A stretch of DNA of 53,252 bases from Flavobacterium daejeonense DSM 17708 (GTDB lineage: Bacteria > Bacteroidota > Bacteroidia > Flavobacteriales > Flavobacteriaceae), in the NCBI RefSeq assembly GCF_000425425.1, contig NZ_AUDK01000030.1:1-53252 (forward strand), read 5' to 3'. Shown in pieces: positions 18,735-27,501 of this stretch (position 1 is its first letter; every line of letters starts with the position of its first letter). Both the position numbers and the translations under genes were made by a program. The notes beneath the pieces are model-generated. The model was not told where the DNA came from. It did not search any database and was given only the letters and a program-made list of their open reading frames with translations.

Positions 18735-18790
18735 TTTTTTTATTTTTTAAAGTTACTATGTAGCTAAGGTTGGGAGTTGTTAAGTCTAAA

Positions 18791-18809
18791 AAAAAACTTA
18801 GCAACTAAG
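18791..18809 (-). terminator. Possible terminator between SDR and FAH genes
   Basis: On the minus strand CTTAG-TTG-CTAAG is followed by nine T. The stem is short, so some transcription may read through to the FAH gene. The wider region (about 18745-18820) has further inverted words such as CTAAGGTT and AACCTTAG. Confidence 0.5.
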
Positions 18810-18827
18810 AACCTTAGTATCTTTTTT

Positions 18828-19592
18828 TTAATTATTCAATTTTATAAATCCTCCGTCAATCGGATAATCAGAACCGGTTATAAATCCGGCTTCATCACTG
18901 GCTAAAAACAAAGCCAAAGTAGCAATTTCTTCCGGTTTACCCATTCTGCCTATTGGCTGTGATTTAGATAATTTATCAAAAATTTCAGCCTCATTGCCCG
19001 GATAATTTTTAGCTATAAATCCATCTACAAAAGGCGTATGAACACGAGCCGGCGAAATAGAATTACAACGAATATTCTCGTTGATATAATCTTTTGCAAC
19101 AGATAAAGTCATTGACATCACCGCTCCTTTTGCCGTTGAATAAGCAAAACGATCCGGAATTCCAACCCATGAAGCAATCGAAGCCAGGTTTACGATAGCA
19201 CCTCCACCCGACTTACGAAATTGCGGAATAGAAGCAAACAAACAGTTGTAAACTCCTTTTACATTCACCGCCATAATTCGGTCAAAATCAGTTTCCGAAG
19301 TAGTATCTACCTTGCCTACATGTGCTATTCCGGCATTATTAACCAAAACATGAATATTTCCTATTTTCTCAAAAGTTGCCACCACCTCATCATGCTGCGC
19401 CACATTACAGGCATGAGCAAACACTTTTCCGCCCTGAGCCGTAATTTCGTCAACAGTACTTTGAGCACTTTCAGCAGTTAATTCTAAAATATGAACCTCA
19501 GCTCCCTGCTTTGCAAATAAAACTGAAATTGCCTTTCCTATACCGCTTCCGCCTCCGGTGATAATTGCTTTTTTATCTTTTAATGAGAACAT
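18828..19592 (-). CDS. SDR family oxidoreductase (possible 2-keto-3-deoxy-L-fuconate dehydrogenase)
   Basis: The 254-residue protein has KKAIITGGGSGIGKAIS for NAD(P) binding, VLVNNAGIAHVG, the serine in LASIASW and YSTAKGAVM as the active-site motif. The end GFITGSDYPIDGGF is typical of the FabG-like group. Its pairing with a FAH-family gene and a divergent AraC regulator resembles pairs found in oxidative deoxyhexose breakdown in Bacteroidetes. That role is an inference; the SDR family call is firm. Confidence 0.88.
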   Translation of the reverse strand: MFSLKDKKAIITGGGSGIGKAISVLFAKQGAEVHILELTAESAQSTVDEITAQGGKVFAHACNVAQHDEVVATFEKIGNIHVLVNNAGIAHVGKVDTTSETDFDRIMAVNVKGVYNCLFASIPQFRKSGGGAIVNLASIASWVGIPDRFAYSTAKGAVMSMTLSVAKDYINENIRCNSISPARVHTPFVDGFIAKNYPGNEAEIFDKLSKSQPIGRMGKPEEIATLALFLASDEAGFITGSDYPIDGGFIKLNN

Positions 19593-19828
19593 TTTAATGT
19601 AGTATTAAATTATTAAAAATGATTATAATCTTTAAGAACAACAAATTTATGAATAAACAACTCGTATTCAAGAGATAATATTGTTTTAATTTTTTTCAAA
19701 CCAAAACAAACTAAAACACTAAAAACCAACTAATTGATTTTTAACAAATTGTCGTAAATCAAGAAAATAAAAATACTACTCAAGCCAAATACAAAGTAAT
19801 TCAATTTTATCCTTATCTAATTATTATT

Positions 19829-19836
19829 TATCTTTG
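19829..19836 (+). promoter_or_regulatory. Putative -7 element of the AraC regulator gene
   Basis: TATCTTTG matches TAnnTTTG and ends only 7 bases before the ATG at 19844, which would give an almost leaderless mRNA. No -33 element is evident. Confidence 0.4.
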
Positions 19837-19843
19837 ACCGCCT

Positions 19844-20710
19844 ATGAAACTTGAAAAAACGAAAATATCGCCTTATCTCAATAGTCCCATTTCTGTACTC
19901 TTCCGGGAAGAACCTTTCTTTCAGGCTCCTTTTCATTCCCACCCCGAACTGGAACTGGTGTATGTAAAAGAAAGTTTTGGAAAACGAATTATTGGTAATT
20001 CTGTTACTAATTTCGAATCAGGAGACATGGTTTTTCTGGGTTCAGACATTCCGCATGTTTGGCTGAATGATGAAATTTACTATCAAAATATCAACAAATT
20101 AAAAGCAAAAGCGATTGTTGTTTATTTCAACAAAGATATTTTTGGCACTGCATTTTACGAATTAAAAGAGGCAAAAAAAATTAACAGTCTTTTTGAAAAT
20201 GCTAAAAAAGGATTAGCCATTACGGGAAAAACCAACAAACTAATCGCTAAAAAACTAGAACAATTAGTTGAAAAACAAAACTTTGAAGTTATTTTGGGGC
20301 TTTTTGAAATATTGTCAATTTTATCCGAAACCAGCGATGTCAATTTTATCAATACCGAAAGCTACACAACAAACCTTGATTCATATAAAAAAGACCGTCT
20401 GACCGATGTTTACCAATACATCAAAGAAAACTATAAAAAAGAAATTTCATTAGACGAGGTGGCACAAATTGCCAACCTCACCCCTACTTCTTTTTGCCGA
20501 ATGTTTAAATCAAAAACCAAAAAGAATTTTATTGAATACCTCAACGAAATACGCATTTCAAACGCCTGCAAACAACTTATCGAAACCGATATGAGCATCT
20601 CGGAAATAGCATATAATTGTGGCTATAAAACGGTTTCCAACTTTAATAAATTATTCAAAAAAAACACAGGAAACACTCCTAAAGGATACAAAAACAAAAT
20701 TGCCGAATAA
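19844..20710 (+). CDS. AraC family transcriptional regulator
   Basis: The 288-residue protein has an N-terminal cupin-like sensing domain with FHSHPELELVYV and GDMVFLGSDIPHVW. The C-terminal pair of helix-turn-helix motifs includes ISLDEVAQIANLTPTSFCRMFK and ISEIAYNCGYKTVSNFNKLFKK. Regulators of this build control sugar or sugar-acid genes. It is divergent from the SDR/FAH pair across a 250-base AT-rich gap, so these are the natural targets. The inducer is unknown. A terminator follows at 20748. Confidence 0.92.
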   Translation: MKLEKTKISPYLNSPISVLFREEPFFQAPFHSHPELELVYVKESFGKRIIGNSVTNFESGDMVFLGSDIPHVWLNDEIYYQNINKLKAKAIVVYFNKDIFGTAFYELKEAKKINSLFENAKKGLAITGKTNKLIAKKLEQLVEKQNFEVILGLFEILSILSETSDVNFINTESYTTNLDSYKKDRLTDVYQYIKENYKKEISLDEVAQIANLTPTSFCRMFKSKTKKNFIEYLNEIRISNACKQLIETDMSISEIAYNCGYKTVSNFNKLFKKNTGNTPKGYKNKIAE

Positions 20711-20747
20711 TCAAAAACCGGTTAAAATCCTCAATAAATTGCATAAA

Positions 20748-20775
20748 AAAAACTCCGAATCACTTCGGAGTTTTT
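20748..20775. terminator. Bidirectional terminator
   Basis: AAAAACTCCGAA (20748-20759), loop TCAC, TTCGGAGTTTTT (20764-20775), a perfect 12-bp stem. It serves the araC-type gene and the convergent PLP enzyme gene. Confidence 0.93.
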
Positions 20776-20798
20776 ATTTATAATCTGAAATTGAAATT

Positions 20799-21839
20799 TT
20801 ATTTAATCAATTCAATTTTCTGAACGTCTTCTTCATTAATACTATCAAAGAATCCCTGCTCATTCATCCAGTCATCACTAAAAACTTTACTCATATAGCG
20901 GGAACCGTGATCCGGAAAAATAGCAATTACATTACTGTTAGCATCAAACTCCCCATCTTCTGCATATTGCTTAATAGCCTGTAAAACTGCTCCTGAAGTA
21001 TAACCCACAAACAAACCTTCTTTTCGGGTAATTTCTCTGGCAGAATGCGCACTTTCCTCGTCAGTAACTTTCATAAATTTGTCAATTACATCAAAGTCAG
21101 TTGCAGATGGGATTAAGTTTTTCCCTAAACCTTCAATTCTGTAAGGATAAATTTCTTCGGTATCAAACTCTCTGGTTTCGTGGTATTTTTTCAATACAGA
21201 ACCAAAAGCATCAACTCCTAAAATTTTAATATTTGGATTTTGTTCTTTCAAATATTTAGCTGTTCCGGAAATGGTACCTCCTGTTCCGCTACAGGCTACA
21301 AGATGCGTGATTTTACCATTAGTTTGTTTCCAAATTTCCGGTCCTGTTGTATTGTAATGTGCATCGATATTCAACTCATTAAAATACTGGTTAATATAAA
21401 CCGATCCTTTTGTTTCTTCATGCAATCTTTTTGCTACACTGTAATAAGAACGCTCATCATCAGCAGAAACATGCGCAGGACACACATACACTTTTGCTCC
21501 CATACTGCGAAGCATATCAATTTTATCTTTTGATGATTTAGAACTTACTGCCAAAATGCAATTATAGCCTTTTATAATGCTTACCATAGCCAAACTAAAG
21601 CCGGTATTTCCAGAAGTAGTTTCAATTATAGTATCGCCAGGAGATAATATACCTTTTTTTTCTGCTTCTTCAATAATGTACAAAGCAATCCTGTCTTTTG
21701 AGGAATGTCCCGGATTAAACGCCTCTACCTTAGCATAGAAATTACCTTCTATATTTTCAGTGACTTTGTTTATCTTGATAAGAGGGGTATTTCCTATCAG
21801 TTCTAAAACATTATTATAAGCATTTATTTCTTCTTTCAT
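20799..21839 (-). CDS. PLP-dependent cystathionine beta-synthase-like enzyme
   Basis: The 346-residue protein belongs to the fold-type II beta-family. It has LELIGNTPLIKI, the PLP lysine Lys48 in HSSKDRIAL, TSGNTGFSLAMV for the substrate carboxylate and GTGGTISGTAKYL for the PLP phosphate. Compared with CysM (50862-51749) it is longer, has AFNPGHSSKDR in place of GNNPGGSVKDR, and a C-terminal tail (SRYMSKVFSDDWMNEQGFF) typical of the cystathionine beta-synthase catalytic core. It lacks the CBS and heme domains of the human enzyme. It probably makes cystathionine from serine and homocysteine; a cysteine synthase activity is possible. Start at 21839 chosen because residues before it are not family-like. 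Confidence 0.85.
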   Translation of the reverse strand: MKEEINAYNNVLELIGNTPLIKINKVTENIEGNFYAKVEAFNPGHSSKDRIALYIIEEAEKKGILSPGDTIIETTSGNTGFSLAMVSIIKGYNCILAVSSKSSKDKIDMLRSMGAKVYVCPAHVSADDERSYYSVAKRLHEETKGSVYINQYFNELNIDAHYNTTGPEIWKQTNGKITHLVACSGTGGTISGTAKYLKEQNPNIKILGVDAFGSVLKKYHETREFDTEEIYPYRIEGLGKNLIPSATDFDVIDKFMKVTDEESAHSAREITRKEGLFVGYTSGAVLQAIKQYAEDGEFDANSNVIAIFPDHGSRYMSKVFSDDWMNEQGFFDSINEEDVQKIELIK

Positions 21840-21910
21840 AAAAAAATAGTTAATCAAGATTAAGTTTTATTTAACCTGGATACGCCGCAAATTTAACAAA
21901 AAAAAACTAA

Positions 21911-23971
21911 TTACTTTTTAATTTTTTCTAAATCTAGTAAAAAACTAAATTCTTTTGCTAATTCCTTCAGTGCTTCAAACCTTCCCGAAGCCCCGCCATG
22001 TCCGGCATCCATGTTCGTATCTAAATACAAAACAGTAGCATCATTTTTATACATTCTTAACTTCGCAACCCATTTGGCCGGCTCCCAATACTGTACCTGA
22101 GAATCATGCAAACCTGTTGAAACATACATATTGGGATACTGTTGCTTTTTGATATTATCGTAAGGCGAATACGATCGCATGTATTGATAATATTTTTTCA
22201 CATTTGGATTTCCCCATTCATCGTATTCTCCTGTTGTCAAAGGAATACTTTCATCCAGCATTGTCGTCATTACATCCACAAAAGGCACCTGAGCAATCAC
22301 CCCATTATACAATTCAGGGGCTTCATTAATAATTACTCCCATCAACAATCCACCTGCCGAACCACCCTCAGCATACAAATGTTCCGGCGAGGTATAGTTG
22401 CACTCAATTAAAAATTTGGAACAATCAATAAAATCAGTGAAGGTATTTTTCTTGTGCAATAATTTTCCATCCTCATACCAATGCCTTCCTAAATCTTCGC
22501 CTCCGCGAATATGAGCGATGGCATAAATAAAACCTCGGTCTAATAACGAAAGACGTGTTGAAGAAAAATAAGCATCCATCGAATGTCCGTACGAACCATA
22601 AGCATACAACAACAATGGATTTTGACCATTTTTCTCCACTTCTTTACGATAGACCATCGAAATCGGAACTTTGGTTCCGTCTTTGGCTGTCGCCCAAAGT
22701 CGTTCTTCTTTGTAATTATTTTTATCAAATGCACCTCCTAAAACTTCCTGTTCCTTCTTGATTTCCTTTTCTTTCGTACGCATATTGAAATCAATTATCG
22801 AAGAAGGCGTTGCTAACGACTGATAACTGTAACGCAAAATTTCAGTTTCAAAATCCACATTAGTCGAAGTAAAAGCCGTATAAGTTTCGCTGCCAAAAGG
22901 CAAATAATACTCTTCTTTTCCGTCCCAGGACCTAATTCTAATTTTATTCAATCCTCCGGTACGTTCTTCCAACACTAAATAATTAGCAAATATTTCAATA
23001 TCTTCCAATAAAACATCTTCACGATGCCCGATAATTTCCACCCAATTTTCAGCCGAAGTAGCATTTTCAGGTGTTTTCATCAACTTAAAATTATCCGCCT
23101 CATCTTTATTGGTTAAAATATAAAAACTATCCTCATAATGATTAAGACTGTACTCTACTCCTCTTTTTCGCTTCTGAAAAATTTTAAATTTCCCATCCGG
23201 ATTATCCGCATTTAAAATACGAAACTCCGATGTCAAAGTACTTCCCGATTCAATAGCCAGATATTTTCGGGATTTTGACTTGGAAATATCCACATTAAAA
23301 GTGTCATCTTTTTCAAAATAAACCAATTCATCGGCTTCCTGAGGAGTTCCTAATTTATGTTTGAAAACAGAATCCGAACGCAAGGTTTGTTCATCCTGTT
23401 TCGAATAAAAAATCGTCTTATTGTCATTAGCCCAAACTGCCGAACCGGTTACTTTCTCAATTTTGTCTTCCAAAATCTCATTGGTTTCCAAATTCTTTAC
23501 CTGAATAGTATAAATCCGTCTTCCGATAATATCCGTGCTAAAAATAGCCAGCTTATTGTCCGGACTGATACTCATACTTCCCAGTTTAAAATAGGCCTGA
23601 CCTTCGGCTAATACATTACAATCAAACAGGATTTCTTCAGGAGCTGAAAGACTTTCTTTTTTTCGGGAATAAATTGGGTAATTTTTCCCCGTTTCATAGC
23701 GGGTGATATAATAATAGCCATTATACAAATACGGAACCGACTCATCGTCTTCCTTAATCCTCGCTTTCATTTCCTCGTACAATTCCTTTTGAAATTCCTG
23801 CGTATGAGCCGTCATTTTTTGATAATATTCATTTTCCTGATTCAGATAATCAATCACTTCAGGATTTTCACGGTCGTTTAACCAATAATAATTATCAATT
23901 CGAAGATCTCCAAACTTTTCTAATTCGGCAGGGATTATTTTAGCAACAGGCGGTTGTAATTTTTCTATCAT
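21911..23971 (-). CDS. ptrB: Oligopeptidase B (S9A prolyl oligopeptidase family)
   Basis: The 686-residue protein has the S9A layout, a seven-bladed propeller (about 70-400) and a C-terminal alpha/beta hydrolase domain. The nucleophile is Ser538 in EGGSAGGLLMG. The aspartate is in TGLHDSQVQYWEPAKWVAKL and the histidine in MDAGHGGASGRFE, both matching oligopeptidase B. The N-terminal LRIDNYYWLNDRENPEV is also typical. It cleaves short peptides after basic residues, most likely in the cytoplasm, since no signal peptide is seen. Confidence 0.94.
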   Translation of the reverse strand: MIEKLQPPVAKIIPAELEKFGDLRIDNYYWLNDRENPEVIDYLNQENEYYQKMTAHTQEFQKELYEEMKARIKEDDESVPYLYNGYYYITRYETGKNYPIYSRKKESLSAPEEILFDCNVLAEGQAYFKLGSMSISPDNKLAIFSTDIIGRRIYTIQVKNLETNEILEDKIEKVTGSAVWANDNKTIFYSKQDEQTLRSDSVFKHKLGTPQEADELVYFEKDDTFNVDISKSKSRKYLAIESGSTLTSEFRILNADNPDGKFKIFQKRKRGVEYSLNHYEDSFYILTNKDEADNFKLMKTPENATSAENWVEIIGHREDVLLEDIEIFANYLVLEERTGGLNKIRIRSWDGKEEYYLPFGSETYTAFTSTNVDFETEILRYSYQSLATPSSIIDFNMRTKEKEIKKEQEVLGGAFDKNNYKEERLWATAKDGTKVPISMVYRKEVEKNGQNPLLLYAYGSYGHSMDAYFSSTRLSLLDRGFIYAIAHIRGGEDLGRHWYEDGKLLHKKNTFTDFIDCSKFLIECNYTSPEHLYAEGGSAGGLLMGVIINEAPELYNGVIAQVPFVDVMTTMLDESIPLTTGEYDEWGNPNVKKYYQYMRSYSPYDNIKKQQYPNMYVSTGLHDSQVQYWEPAKWVAKLRMYKNDATVLYLDTNMDAGHGGASGRFEALKELAKEFSFLLDLEKIKK

Positions 23972-24113
23972 CTAGTAATTCTTCAGATTTTTCTAAAAGC
24001 TGGCACAAAAATAGGCGAAACCATTTCGAATACTAGCAGCTTTTTCATCAATTTTAACATTGTTATCCCCGTAAAAATAGTAATTTCGTCAACTAATTTT
24101 AAAAAAAATAAAA

Positions 24114-24434
24114 ATGGATTTAATGGGAATGATGGGTAAACTGAAAGAAACCCAAAACAAAATTGAAGCTACTAAAAAACGTATGGATACCGTTCTTGTT
24201 GACGAACAAAGCACTGATGGCTTATTGAAAGTAACCATTACTGCCAACAGAACCATAAAATCCATCTCCATTGCTGACGAATTATTGGAAGATAAAGAAC
24301 AACTGGAAGATTATATGATTTTAGTACTGAACAAAGCCATTGAAAAAGCTACTAAAATAAACGAAGCCGAACTGGATGCCGTGGCAAAAATGGATATGCC
24401 GATGATTCCGGGAATGGATAATCTTTTTAAGTAA
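24114..24434 (+). CDS. YbaB/EbfC family nucleoid-associated protein
   Basis: The 106-residue protein opens MDLMGMMGKLKETQNKIEATKKRM and continues with VTITANRTIKSISIADELL, the helix-strand pattern of YbaB/EbfC. Family members form dimers that bind DNA. Here it is not next to recR or dnaX, its common partners, but divergent from oligopeptidase B. A long inverted repeat follows its stop codon. Confidence 0.88.
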   Translation: MDLMGMMGKLKETQNKIEATKKRMDTVLVDEQSTDGLLKVTITANRTIKSISIADELLEDKEQLEDYMILVLNKAIEKATKINEAELDAVAKMDMPMIPGMDNLFK

Positions 24435-24439
24435 AAAAA

Positions 24440-24508
24440 GTTATGAGTTGTGAGTTATGGGTTATGAGTTTTTTGCAACTTAATAACCCATAACTCACAA
24501 CTCATAAC
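24440..24508. repeat. 26-bp perfect inverted repeat of the intergenic word family
   Basis: Arms 24440-24465 and 24483-24508 are perfectly complementary around a 17-base loop, built from TTATGAGTTGTGAGTTATGG-type words. It sits between the convergent ybaB-like and threonine aldolase genes, 5 bases after one stop and 5 before the other, so it may act as a bidirectional terminator. Confidence 0.9.
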
Positions 24509-24513
24509 TCAAA

Positions 24514-25533
24514 TTACATCTTCGACAAGATCTCAATCACATAAGTATGCATTACTTCACGGTAATCCAAGTGCGTTACGATGCGTAATTTTCGATTGCC
24601 GATTGCACTGATAGAAATATTTTTCTGTTTTAATTTTTCAACAAATGCTTCTTCGGAATATTCAGGTGCAAGTGTAAAAATCAAAATATTCGTTTCAACG
24701 GGTTCGATGGATTCCACCCATGATTTTTTCTTCAAAACATTGGCTAATTCTTTAGCACGCCTGTGATCTTCCGTCAATAATTTGATATTGTTTTCCAAAG
24801 CATACAATGCTCCGGCTGCCAAATAACCCGATTGACGCATAGCTCCGCCTAAAACTTTCCGAATACGCAAAGCACGCTTCATAGTTTGTTTATCACCTAA
24901 TAAAACAGAACCTACCGGCGCTCCCAAACCTTTGGAAAAACAAACCGAAATAGTATCAAAAATGCGTCCGAAGTCTTTAGGGTTCTGTCTTTTGGCTACC
25001 AAAGCATTCCAAATTCTGGCTCCGTCCAAATGCAATTTCAAATTATTCGCTTCGCAAACTTTCTTAATTTTTTCCAACTCTTCCATTTCATAACAGGCAC
25101 CTCCACCCATATTGGTTGTATTTTCCAAACAAACCAAAGAAGTCAGCGGACTATGAAAAAAATCGGGATTATTAATAGCTGAAGCAATCTGATTAGCCGA
25201 AATCATGCCTCGGTTTCCATCCAATAAACAACAACTAACACCACTATTGAAAGAAACACCACCGGCTTCAAAATGATAAACATGAGCATATTTATCGGCA
25301 ATTAACTGTTCACCGGGTTGGGTATGTAATTTAATCGCGGTTTGATTAGCCATTGTTCCCGAAGGAAAAAACAAACCGGCTTCCATTCCGAAAACAGCCG
25401 CCACCCGGTCTTCGAGTTCATTCACTGTGGGGTCTTCCTTATATACATCATCGCCCACCTCAGCACTGAACATATATTGTAACATTTCGTAGGACGGTTT
25501 GGTAACCGTATCACTGACTAAATTTATTTGCAT
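24514..25533 (-). CDS. ltaE: Low-specificity L-threonine aldolase
   Basis: The 339-residue PLP enzyme starts INLVSDTVTKPSYEML and has FFPSGTMANQTAI, HLDGARIWNA and the PLP lysine Lys201 in SVCFSKGLGAPVGS. It cleaves threonine or allo-threonine to glycine and acetaldehyde. Length and motifs match the bacterial threonine aldolase family. It converges on the YbaB gene at the large inverted repeat and is divergent from prfB. Confidence 0.93.
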   Translation of the reverse strand: MQINLVSDTVTKPSYEMLQYMFSAEVGDDVYKEDPTVNELEDRVAAVFGMEAGLFFPSGTMANQTAIKLHTQPGEQLIADKYAHVYHFEAGGVSFNSGVSCCLLDGNRGMISANQIASAINNPDFFHSPLTSLVCLENTTNMGGGACYEMEELEKIKKVCEANNLKLHLDGARIWNALVAKRQNPKDFGRIFDTISVCFSKGLGAPVGSVLLGDKQTMKRALRIRKVLGGAMRQSGYLAAGALYALENNIKLLTEDHRRAKELANVLKKKSWVESIEPVETNILIFTLAPEYSEEAFVEKLKQKNISISAIGNRKLRIVTHLDYREVMHTYVIEILSKM

Positions 25534-25614
25534 TCTTATATTTTTTTAAACAGACTCTCTTGTAGTCCCTACGTGATTTTTTTTCTATTTTTGTGCGACA
25601 AAATTACATAATTT

Positions 25615-26713
25615 ATGACAACTACCGAACAAATTAAAGGTATTGTAGAACGCCTTGGTGCGTTGAGGAGGTATCTTTGACGTCGATGCCAAACTTATCG
25701 AAATAGCCAACGAAGAAGAGAAAACCTTTGCTCCGGATTTTTGGAACAACGCCAAAGAAGCCGAACTTATTGTAAAAAATCTCCGAAACAAAAAAAAGTG
25801 GATTGAAGATTATGACAAAGCGGTGGCTTTGACTGAAGAATTACAACTAGCTTACGACTTTTACAAAGAAGGTGAACTTTCTGCCGAAGAACTGGACGAA
25901 CAATATGCAATTACCGAAAAACATATTGAGGCTATTGAATTCAAAAACATGCTTTCGGATGAAGGAGACAGTTTAAGTGCTGTTTTGCAAATTACAGCCG
26001 GAGCCGGCGGAACCGAAAGTTGCGACTGGGCCTCGATGCTGATGCGTATGTACATGATGTGGGGCGAAAAATACGGTTTCAAAATCAAAGAACTGAATTA
26101 TCAGGAAGGCGATGTTGCCGGAATTAAAACCGTAACATTGGAGTTTGAAGGCGATTATTCATTTGGTTACCTCAAAGGCGAAAACGGTGTGCATCGTTTG
26201 GTGCGTATTTCTCCTTTTGACAGTAATGCCAAGCGTCATACATCGTTTGCTTCTGTTTATGTTTATCCATTGGTTGATGATAGTATCGAAATTGATATTA
26301 ACCCTGCCGATATCGAAATTACTACTTCCCGTTCCAGTGGTGCCGGAGGACAAAACGTGAACAAGGTAGAGACTAAAGTACAGCTGTATCACAAACCTAC
26401 CGGAATCCAGATTCAGTGTTCCGAGACTCGTTCGCAGCAGGACAACAGACAGCGTGCCATGCAAATGCTTCGCTCGCAGTTGTACGAAATCGAACTGAAG
26501 AAGAAACAGGCACAACGCGCCGATATTGAAGCCGGAAAAATGAAAATCGAATGGGGTTCACAAATTCGCAATTACGTGATGCAACCTTATAAATTAGTCA
26601 AAGACGTGCGCACCGGTTACGAAACCAGTAACGTAGACAGCGTAATGAACGGTGAAATTGACGAATTCCTGAAAGCCTATCTGATGATGATGGGACAGAA
26701 GGAAGAGGAATAG
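25615..26713 (+). CDS. prfB: Peptide chain release factor 2, expressed by programmed +1 frameshift
   Basis: The gene needs both frames: 25615-25677, then 25679-26713 after skipping T25678, giving 365 residues, the same as E. coli RF2. The first frame encodes MTTTEQIKGIVERLGALRRYL and stops at TGA (25678-25680). The shift site is AGGAGG-TAT-CTT-TGA-C. The second frame carries the stop-codon recognition motif SPF (RISPFDSNAKRH) and the catalytic GGQ loop (SSGAGGQNVNKVET). RF2 ends translation at UGA and UAA. High RF2 favours termination at the internal UGA, low RF2 favours the shift, so the protein regulates itself. This is not a pseudogene. Confidence 0.97.
25666..25681 (+). promoter_or_regulatory. 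prfB programmed +1 frameshift signal
   Basis: AGGAGG (25666-25671), three bases, CTT slippery codon (25675-25677), TGA stop (25678-25680), then C. All elements of the known RF2 site are at the usual spacing. Confidence 0.97.
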
Positions 26714-26746
26714 TTTTCAGTGGTCAGTGATCAGATTACAGAAGGC

Positions 26747-26787
26747 AGTAGCAGAATGCAGATTTTAAAAACATGTATTCTGCTACT
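26747..26787. repeat. Inverted repeat downstream of prfB
   Basis: AGTAGCAGAAT (26747-26757) pairs with ATTCTGCTACT (26777-26787) around a 19-base loop. No T run follows on the plus strand. The flanking bases contain CAGTGGTCAGTGATCAG-type and AACCCATAA/AACCCACAACTC words. Confidence 0.7.
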
Positions 26788-26834
26788 AAATTCTCCTCTC
26801 GCAACCCATAAATCTTAACCCACAACTCACAAAA

Positions 26835-27404
26835 ATGCCCGAGTATTTCTTTGACCAACATTACCACAATATCCGCTACGGTCAGGAAGCTCTCAATCTC
26901 AAAGAATTTGAATCCTGCACTTTTAGCAATTGTAATTTTTCCGATTGCAATATGATAGGTGTTACTTTTATGGATTGCCAATTCAACAACTGCATTTTAA
27001 ATCAGACCAAAACCAACCATACGGCTTTTCGAACGGTCTATTTCAATAATTGCCAAATCCAGGAAGTCAATTTTGCTATGAGTGACAAACTCATTTTCGA
27101 AATGCACTTTGACCAATGTACCTTGGATTTTTCCAAATTTTACGCCTTAAAATTGAAAGGCATCACTTTCAATAATTCCAGTCTGATAGCTGTCGATTTC
27201 ATGGCTGTCGATTTAACCGCTGCAAAATTCCACAACTGCGATTTGTACCGCGCTGAATTTGAAAAAGCCAATGCTTCCAAAGTTGATTTCTCAACCAGCC
27301 GCAACTACACCATCGACCCTGAAAAAACCAAACTCAAAAAGGCAAAATTCGCTCTCGAAGACGTAAAAGGTTTACTAGACAAACATGGTATTGTTGTGGA
27401 ATAA
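26835..27404 (+). CDS. Pentapeptide repeat protein
   Basis: The 189-residue protein is a run of pentapeptide repeats of the A(N/D)LXX type, seen as CTFSNCNFSDCNMIG, CQFNNCILNQ and AKFHNCDLYRAEFEKANASKVDF. These form a right-handed quadrilateral beta-helix. Some relatives (Qnr, MfpA) mimic DNA and protect gyrase; most have no known role. Repeats at this spacing are similar in size to Qnr (about 215 residues), but I see no specific Qnr features. It follows prfB by 121 bases with a hairpin between, so it is probably a separate unit. Confidence 0.85.
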   Translation: MPEYFFDQHYHNIRYGQEALNLKEFESCTFSNCNFSDCNMIGVTFMDCQFNNCILNQTKTNHTAFRTVYFNNCQIQEVNFAMSDKLIFEMHFDQCTLDFSKFYALKLKGITFNNSSLIAVDFMAVDLTAAKFHNCDLYRAEFEKANASKVDFSTSRNYTIDPEKTKLKKAKFALEDVKGLLDKHGIVVE

Positions 27405-27471
27405 AATTTCAAGAACAATTTATTTGTAAGAATTTTTATTTTCACCAAGTATTAAGTAAGAATAATTTTAA

Positions 27472-27479
27472 TATATTTG
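27472..27479 (+). promoter_or_regulatory. Putative -7 element of the thioredoxin-like gene
   Basis: TATATTTG matches TAnnTTTG and lies 22 bases before the ATG at 27502. The -33 region has no clear TTTG. Confidence 0.45.
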
Positions 27480-27501
27480 AAATAAAATCAAATATTTTGA
27501 A

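Noticed and set aside
25615..25822. prfB looks broken by an in-frame TGA
   Set aside because: The AGGAGG-TAT-CTT-TGA-C signal is the known programmed frameshift of RF2; joined frames give a normal 365-residue protein.
26835..27404. Quinolone resistance protein (Qnr)
   Set aside because: Only general pentapeptide repeats are visible; no specific Qnr loop features or resistance context.
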